DNA of 64,000 nucleotides from NCBI GenBank assembly GCA_050084515.1, contig CM114271.1, positions 14,694,001-14,758,000 of the forward strand, read 5' to 3'. The position numbers and the translations under genes were made by a program. The notes beneath the pieces are model-generated. The model was not told the origin of the DNA. It worked only from the letters and a program-made list of their open reading frames with translations, and made no database searches. Source of the stretch: Blasia pusilla. Taxonomy: Eukaryota > Marchantiophyta > Marchantiopsida > Blasiales. This document shows positions 57,840-64,000 of the stretch, one piece after another; position 1 is the stretch's first letter, and each line of letters opens with the position of its first letter.

Positions 57840-58270
57840 CTAAGTACATCGAGGACAAACCCACCTTCCAGTAGGAACAACATCCACATGTGGAGTCAAA
57901 CACATCATGTGCCAACCCCTAGAACACCGATCACACACCAACATACGGGCTTCGTTACCAGCAGACCCACACAACATGCACCTCAAGCTAGCACGTATCA
58001 TGGCTATGCTTGGGTCAACAGTACCATCCACATTTGGAAGATGACATGGCGCACAATTACGCACATGGTCCTTCCAAACAACTCCATCACGACCCTCCAA
58101 CATGAGAACTCCAGAAGCTAACACCTCGCGCACTCATAAAATAGTGCGGCCTGCCGTCACATCCAACGTTGTCGGTGCAATCTGCTGCAAATAGACATAG
58201 TCCCCCACATGGAACCTACAAATTGATGGTTGATAACTTCCACTCCGAATGGTTGCATACCGCAACGTAT
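57840..58270 (-). pseudogene. Integrase C-terminal domain plus PHD finger (copy 2)
   Basis: The integrase tail reads FHVGDYVYLQ, TAGRTIL, stop, VREVLASGVLMLEGRDG, a GPY/F-like module. The same frame then encodes a PHD zinc finger at about 57980-57846: CMLC, CDRC, GWHMMC and WVCPRC, spacing C-X2-C-X11-C-X2-C-X4-H-X2-C-X14-C-X2-C. All eight zinc ligands and the conserved Trp before the last Cys pair are present. A stop follows one codon after the last Cys, so the PHD is the natural C-terminus. PHD fingers read histone H3 tails. Chromoviruses carry a chromodomain at this position. Targeting of integration is my inference. Confidence 0.88.
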
Positions 58271-58277
58271 CCCTGTG

Positions 58278-59500
58278 TTAAGCAATGGCAAGATTCTCAA
58301 AGGCTATTGGCATAACTCTCCGAAAGAGCTCTGCCCGCTGAGAACACACTCTCATCCACATCTCTTGGTCATTAAGGTTCACCACCTCACTAGACTCCCA
58401 ACGAATTGCTGTTGGCAAGTCTGGATATCGGCCGTATAATAGAAAATAAGGTGAGAAGGAAGCCAAGGATGCTTGGCGACTGAACCTATACCCCATGGCT
58501 AAACATGGCAACTGAATATCCCAGTCTCCAAGATGCCCCTTTTGTAGGCCATACTTGCGCAATGCCCTTTTCACCGTCTGAACCACATGCTCAGCCAAAC
58601 CATCCGCCTCTGGATGATCTCAAGATGTGGTCCGATGATCAATCAACGCCTTGTCACACAAGACTTGAAACTCACCCTGAAACTCTGTACCTTGGTCGGT
58701 CAACACTTCAGCTGGTGCACCAAAATTACTAAGCACTCTATCAAGAAATGAATATGCCGTTCCCTCACTTGCCTTATCAGGTAATGCCACCAACTCAATC
58801 CACTTGGAGAAGTGCTCCACCATCACCAACACATATTGATGATGTCGTATAGTCAACGGTAACGGTCCCGCAAAGTCCATACTCGAACGGTAACCCAACC
58901 CCATAATAGGCAAGGGGTGTAACTGTGATGTAGGGGCATTGAATGATGCCCTCACCCGGTCACAAACCATACAACATGACACCAACTGCTGCATCTGAGT
59001 ATGCATGCCACGCCACCAATATTGACCAAGGAGTAAGCCATACGTACGCTTTACCCCAAAATGTCCCAACTCCTCATGGGCATGTCGCACAATGCGCTCT
59101 CTCTGAGCCAAATGCAGCACTACTCGTACTCTACCATCCTCCCACACACAGAGAATCTGTGTTCCCTCCAATCGATACCTCTTAGCACGATGAAGAACAT
59201 GGTCTCGCTCCTTGGCTCTCACTATGCCTGGCACCCTACTGGTCCGTAGGAACTCCAACACCAATGCATCATCATGAATATCACGCTGATCCGTACCACC
59301 ATCTCCATCCTTAGGATGTGAAGGCTGGCCATCTACCCTCTGACTAGAGTAAGATGTCATGTGGTCCTCCATACTAGAGTCCACCCCTAACCAACATAAA
59401 AAGGCGAATGCATGCCAACCTGGCACCATCTCCTCATCAACCTCGTCATGCCATCTAGCCCCAGTTGCATCCTCTTGGCTAGTACATGGGTTCCTACTCA
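58278..59500 (-). pseudogene. Ty3/gypsy integrase (copy 2)
   Basis: Zinc-binding HHCC domain: HEELGHFGVKRTYGLL and CCMVCDR (about 59090-58960). Core: MDFAGPLPL with the first Asp, VLTDQGTEFQGEF with the second, and DHPEADGLAEHVVQTVKRAL with the Glu at about 58610-58560. A TGA between the second Asp and the Glu (58620) interrupts an otherwise continuous frame; CGA (Arg) would restore TSRDHPEADG-like context. The enzyme inserts the cDNA. The spacing and context follow Ty3/gypsy rather than copia. Confidence 0.9.
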
Positions 59501-60959
59501 ACCCATCAACATCAAGGTTGGCAACTCCAGGTCTATGTACCACATGGAAGTCATACTCCTGTAAGATAAGAGCCCACCGTGCAAGCTTCCTTGTGAGCTT
59601 GTCAGACTCCATCAACCACTTGAGCGGCTGGTGATTAGTAACAAGGTAAACTGTGTGCCAAACAAGTAACACCTAAAGTGTGCCACAACCCACACTAGTG
59701 CCAAGCACTCTCCCTCATATGAATTGTAGCGCGACTCCGCTGCATTATTCGAACGACTTGCATAGGCCACCACAAACTCCATGTGCTCATCATCATGTTG
59801 TGTCAACACCGCTCCAAGTCCCAACCTACTCCAATCAGTATGTAATTGAAATGGGCGCCCTCTGATAGGTCTCCTCAAGATAGGCGCCGCCACCAACTAG
59901 GCCTTGAGCTCCATAAAAGCTCTCTCCTGATCATCTCCCCAGTGCCACTCCTGATCTGATTTCAACAATTGGTTCAAAGGCTTTGCGATAGCACTAAATC
60001 CCTTCACATACCTCCGATAGTAGTTCGCCAATCCCATGAATGCCCGAACTCTACTCACATCTATCGGACGAGGAATAAGTGCAATAGCCTCCACCTTTGC
60101 TTGATGAACTCCCAAACCACCTGGATAGATCACATGACCCAAATACTCAACATCCTCATGGAAGAACTTACACTTTCCTGGATGCAAACGTAGACCATGA
60201 GCTTTCAACCGCTCAAACACCATCTGCAAATGTATCTGATGCTCCTCCACCGTGTTACTGAACACCAACATATCATCAATGTAACACCGAACAAAATCCA
60301 ACCCTGCTAGGATCCTGTCCATCACTCTCTGAAACTCGGCAGATGCATTCTTCAACCCCAAAGGGTAAGAATTTCCACTAGTACAAACAATCCTTGCCAT
60401 GAGAGTTGACACCCCAAAATGTTGTCTTGGCCTTGTCACTCTCTCGAATCGGCAACTGATGATATCCTGCCCGAAGATCCAAAGTACTGAAAATCTTTGC
60501 CTGTGCGACCACATCAAAGATCTCCTCAAGTGTAGGCATGGATTACCTATCAACCTTGGTGTGCCGATTGATAGGACGGTAATCTCCACACATCCGCCTA
60601 TCCGTGTAGTTGCCATGCATTTCCTTTTTAGCAGGCATGAGAGTGGTTGATGCATACTCTCCATGCGACAACTCCACTAATCCAGCCTCCAAAAGGTCCA
60701 ACGTCCTACTCTGAATCAGATCCCTCTCCATATCACTATATCGGTAGGGACGACAGAAGATTGGTGTATCACTAGCCAAATCAATCCGTATACCGGGTCC
60801 AACCAAAGCACCCAAGTCCTTCATGCTAAAGGCAAAACAACTCCTATAAGCACGTAGGAACTGTGTCAAGCGTTGTTTCTCACCTCTCATAAGCTTGGGC
60901 CCAAGTAATGGCTCCCAAGTCTCCTCCACTGGCACACTAGAGAGAGAGGACGATGCCAT
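59500..60959 (-). pseudogene. Ty3/gypsy reverse transcriptase and RNase H (copy 2)
   Basis: From 60959: a linker (ETWEPLLGPKLMRGEK), then the RT start IFCRPYRYS, EAGLVELSHGEYAS and MCGDYRPINRHT. After a frameshift near 60540, PLGLKNASAEFQRVMDRIL and the catalytic YIDD motif (60283-60272) follow. VEYLGHVIYPGGLGVH and MGLANYYRRYVKGFS then lead to RNase H: FQLHTDWSRLGLGAVL and RYNSYEGECLALVW. A second frameshift near 59660 joins VTNHQPLKWLM and ARWALILQEYDF. Motif order and YIDD are typical of Ty3/gypsy. Confidence 0.92.
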
Positions 60960-60965
60960 TTGCTG

Positions 60966-62165
60966 CTACGCAACCCCCTCACAAGATAGTACACCCTTAG
61001 CTACACCATCATCTGAGCAAATAACTCCTCCAGCAGCATGAGCAACCAACTCCACATGCCCAGCCATTACATCCCATTTACTCCAAGGATGCAAAATACT
61101 ACTCTCCTCGCCCCCAGCCGATACCTCTACCATCTCGGTAGCCATCGAGCTCATCACAAGGGGTGGAAGACCCACAAACATAGTCCGAAGTCCACGCTGC
61201 TCGGCCATACCAAGACTCAAAATCCAAGTCAAACAATTCAGGTCCATGGCGTGATCCAACACATGACGTCGTGAAGCCTTAGAAATGGAAGCAACCGCTG
61301 TCACACCAGTAGCAAATCCCATCGCACGCTCTCTCTCATGAGCATTAGGCTCCACTAACTGTCGCACATGAGAATCCCATACAAGCCCATGAACACCTTC
61401 CCTGTAGGCATATGACGAGGAAAAACTCACAAATGTGGGTAGTGCCATCCTAGGCTGGCCCACACGGTTCACCACTTCCATGGGTGACCGATCAATAACC
61501 CTCACCACTTGAGAAAGTCGCCCAGTATCCAAGATACTATCCATTGTAAGGCAAGGATCCCACTGCACTGCATCATATGCTCGATGTAGAACCTCCCTAG
61601 GCAACAAGTTTGTCCACCACAAGCGTGGACGATGTGCACGCGAGCCAACTCGCGCTGCATCCAACAACACTGTTGGTCCAATCCAAGACCGCACCTCATG
61701 AACACTCGCCATCATCCGGGTCCGAGTGTCACCCAACAATGGAACATTCTCCAGAATGTAAGCTGGAGCACATGCCTGATGAACCTGAAGATGTCGTAAC
61801 ACCCGTAACATCTCCCAAAACAATCAAGACCTAGGATCGTGTAATCCCTCAGCACGACCAACACGTGTATGACCCTAACATGGCCATCCAACAATCACCA
61901 AATCCACAGGACCAACCCTCTCAAGGTCCTTTGCCCCCAACAATGCAATGTGTGAAGTCAAAGCACCCTGGTACCCACGAATAGCTGATGGCGGCAACAA
62001 CTCACGATATCTCCGCATCAACTGACCGATATGTCGAGATGAGACTCTCTAGGCCGTCTCATCTCGCTCCACATACATGTATCTCCGCACAGGAATACCG
62101 GTCTGCAACACTGCAGCCAAACCAGTGCTAATCCCACAAAAGAGATCTAACACACAAATGCCCTT
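60966..62165 (-). pseudogene. DNMT3-like cytosine-5 DNA methyltransferase in gypsy pol (copy 2)
   Basis: Motif I: VLDLFCGISTGLAA at 62153-62110 (AdoMet binding). Motif IV: DLVIVGWPC, catalytic Cys codon 61880-61878, followed by a TAG at the expected Gln. Motif VI: ILENVPLLGD, ENV at 61751-61743. Motif VIII: HRPRLWWTNL at 61634-61605. Motif IX/X: ERERAMGFATGVT at 61337-61300, then DLNCLTWILSL. The domain is about 325 codons, close to a DNMT3 catalytic domain, with unrearranged motif order. It runs in frame through a linker into the RT. Premature stops at 62049, 61877 and just before 61823 break it. Substrate preference cannot be read from the sequence. Confidence 0.92.
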
Positions 62166-62420
62166 CGGCGGATACTGCCATACAATGGGTTTAGTATCCA
62201 AAGGGAATACCCCAACAAGACCAGAAATAGGAGTCCACCATGGGGCCTCATCTTCCTTGCGAGGTATAACAACCTCACACCAAGCCTCCTGCACTAGGCG
62301 ATCAGCCTCTTGCCATAGTGCACCGCCTAAACTCCAAAGTGGCACATCCAACAATGAGGATGCCACTACTGCAAAACTAGGGACCTCCTCTACCTCCGGG
62401 GGTTGGTATTTTGACAGGAG
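62166..62420 (-). pseudogene. Linker upstream of the methyltransferase (copy 2), truncated
   Basis: The frame that leads into motif I contains VPLWSLGGALWQEADRL and PIVWQYPPKG. Copy 1 has matching EVPLWGSTEELRRL and PIVWCIHKEG, so the linker belongs to the element. The similarity stops around 62400, where a GA-rich tract begins. Protease and gag are not present on this side. Confidence 0.75.
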
Positions 62421-62485
62421 AGAGTAAGAGAGGAGAGGAAGAGAGGAAGAGAGGAGAGTCTCTCTTAAAAAAAAAAGGCCAAATC
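62400..62485 (+). repeat. Purine-rich simple repeat
   Basis: GAGAGAGTAAGAGAGGAGAGG-type sequence followed by a run of A residues. It marks the 5' break of the methyltransferase element and could be the site of a rearrangement. Confidence 0.9.
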
Positions 62486-62994
62486 CGCCTCCTCTCTTCA
62501 AAACTTTTTGACATATTTGAAATTTTTGTTTGCTTTAAAATTCAGGAAATCTTTAGAAGAGAGTATTTAGTGGTCCACATTTGGCCCTAAGAAAACCTCC
62601 TCTTTCTTGGGGGCGAGAAAAAAGGAGACATCATAAGACCACCCTAAACATTTTTCCATCACTCTCCATGTGAGCCTAAGTTTCTTAACATTCCCTGTCT
62701 CGGTCAACAAAAAGCAGTGCCCTTGGTATTTTTGTTGGAGGACCACCCGGATGGGTACCTCTCTTTTTGCAGGTATTTTTTCCTGCATTATGGCCTCCCC
62801 TAAATTTCCCCATAACCAACTTTCTGTCGGTTATGAATGGTGTCTGCTCAAGATCAACTTTCTGAAATGTGAACAAATCAGATCCTAAGGCTGAGAAACC
62901 GAGAAGCTGCACCCCTCCCAACCCGTAAGAAAGCTCACCATAAGAAAGGAAAAGATTTTTAGAAGTGATTTTCTTCCATCCTGCACCCACGACG

Positions 62995-64000
62995 ATCTAA
63001 CGGGTTGGGAATCCGAAATGGCAATCCGACAGGTAGTAGGAATCCTGCATATCTTAGACAAGAAAAGAAGCCTACAACTGGTTGGACGAATGAAGGGGAA
63101 CGAGCCAAAAGTCAAGAAGCCCGCCACAATGCGTCAAAAGTTGGTCTCACCGGGATCACTCAAGCAGTCAACCTGTCGGAATCCGACAAGTTGCCTGGAA
63201 ATGGTTAAAAAGTTGAAGTGGGAAAAAAACAAAAAGTCGGAATCATACGGGTTGCAGAATTGTAATTCTGAGTATCTAAAAGAACACAATCCACAAGTCC
63301 AAAAACAGATTCCAGCAAACTTTTACAAACACCATTATGGGTTGAAAAAATCTCGTCCTTTATTACCTCCGAAGGAACCTCGGAAATGTACATTTCACCT
63401 AGTCTATGATTTCTTCAGCCTCGTCATCTACAAATTTACTCCTAACTCTCCTCGATGACAGTACCAAAGGAATGTTTTGGGATTCAAGTGGCTCCTCTGG
63501 CCGATTGTAGACGGGGATAGAAAATGTTGGCGAATTCGAGAGCCTTGGCCCCCCCCTAGGTACACCATAACGGTCCCATGTAACCTATCTCGAGTCCCAC
63601 CGCCTTCCTAGGCAGTATACCTTGTACGCTCTGCAATGTGACACCCATCCAGTATCAATATCTGCTCCGTCCCCGGTAATACCACTATGGCAACCGCACA
63701 GGTAGAAGGAATCCAACACGTCTGAGAGAAGAAAAGAAGCCTACGCCTGCCTTTACGAGTTGAGGGGAAGGTGCCAAGGAAGAAGCCCGCTAGATCGCCT
63801 CTTAAGTTGGACCAACAGGAAAGGTCCGATCAGGCAACTGTCGAATCGAATCAGGACGAGTTGCCTGGAGGTGGTAAAAAGGGTGCAGTGGTCAAAAAGC
63901 GAAAAGTTGCAAGGAGGAGAAATCCGACGGGTTGCAGTGGTCATAAAGTGAAAGTTGCAAGCAGGAGAAATCCGACGGGTTGCAAAGTAGAAGTCCGTGG
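62995..64000. repeat. Diverged repeat family with 49-bp tandem units
   Basis: 62995-63260 and 63685-63990 share a roughly 260-bp unit (GGCAATCCGACAGGTAG, AAAAGAAGCCTAC, AAGAAGCCCGC, GAGTTGCCTGGA). A 49-bp unit (GCAGTGGTCAAAAAGCG, AAAAGTTGCAAG, GAGAAATCCGACGGGT) is repeated in tandem from 63885, with the third copy cut after a few bases at 63983. No coding frame has a known motif. The unit runs off the window end. Confidence 0.8.

Larger units (their letters stand above)
57561..62420 (-). mobile_element. Ty3/gypsy element with DNMT3-like and PHD domains (copy 2)
   Basis: On the minus strand the pol frame holds linker, DNA methyltransferase, reverse transcriptase, RNase H, integrase and PHD finger, followed 175 bp later by the polypurine tract and repeat A. 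Every module except part of RT/RNase H is in the same frame, so they were one polyprotein. The DNMT-before-RT order places it as Ty3/gypsy with an insertion between protease and RT. Gag and protease are missing: the match to copy 1 ends near 62400. At least seven stops and two frameshifts make it inactive. Confidence 0.88.

Noticed and set aside
57846-57980. Retroviral CCHC zinc knuckle or RING finger
   Set aside because: A knuckle has one C-X2-C-X4-H-X4-C unit; here there are eight ligands in C4-H-C3 order with a Trp two residues before the final pair, which is PHD and not RING (C3HC4).
57747-58121. Plus-strand frame over the PHD region
   Set aside because: His/Thr/Pro-rich antisense shadow of the PHD and integrase tail.
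60966-62165. Bacterial or phage restriction-modification methyltransferase
   Set aside because: The domain runs in frame into a Ty3/gypsy reverse transcriptase and has a DNMT3-like motif VIII and C-terminus; the surroundings are eukaryotic retroelements.

Overview
This is eukaryotic nuclear DNA, almost certainly from a land plant or close streptophyte relative. Evidence: introns with GT/AG borders, a nuclear gyrase B-like gene, and plant-type copia, Ty3/gypsy, CACTA (Tnp2), hAT, Helitron and LINE elements. The lineage cannot be fixed from sequence alone. The window is gene-poor and repeat-rich, with nearly every base inside a decayed or nested mobile element. The only host-gene material I recognise is a broken gyrase B gene at 38.3-39.9 kb (minus).

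Layout. 0-7.6 kb: a copia element (LTRs 23-335 and 3985-4296, 5-bp target duplication) inserted in the gag of a Ty3/gypsy element that carries a cytosine DNA methyltransferase (copy 1, plus). 7.6-16.8 kb: a CACTA element with a Tnp2 transposase gene (minus), split by a copia element (11083-16015) with exact 5-bp duplications. 16.8-22.4 kb: a second CACTA-like end with many short subterminal repeats, split by a hAT element with a ZNF862-like transposase. 22.8-26.8 kb: an unknown ORF, then a decayed LINE and a long CT tract. 29.3-38.2 kb: LTR pieces and three copia/gag remnants. 38.3-39.9 kb: gyrase B exons. 40.3-49.3 kb: a large Helitron with Rep and PIF1-type helicase. 49.3-54.9 kb: another Ty3/gypsy family in the order pol end, LTR, gag, plus a stray LTR. 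55.1-57.7 kb: copies of a short LTR-like repeat. 57.7-62.4 kb: a second methyltransferase-bearing Ty3/gypsy element (copy 2, minus). 62.4-64 kb: purine-rich and tandem repeats.

The most interesting system is the Ty3/gypsy family at 4.3-7.6 kb and 57.7-62.4 kb. In copy 2 the pol polyprotein reads DNMT3-like methyltransferase, reverse transcriptase, RNase H, integrase, then a C-terminal PHD finger directly before the 3' end. One retroelement therefore combines a DNA-methylation writer with a histone-tail reader, the reader sitting where chromoviruses carry a chromodomain. Both copies are broken by stops and frameshifts, but methyltransferase motifs I, IV (catalytic Cys), VI and IX/X are kept in both, and motif VIII is readable in copy 2.
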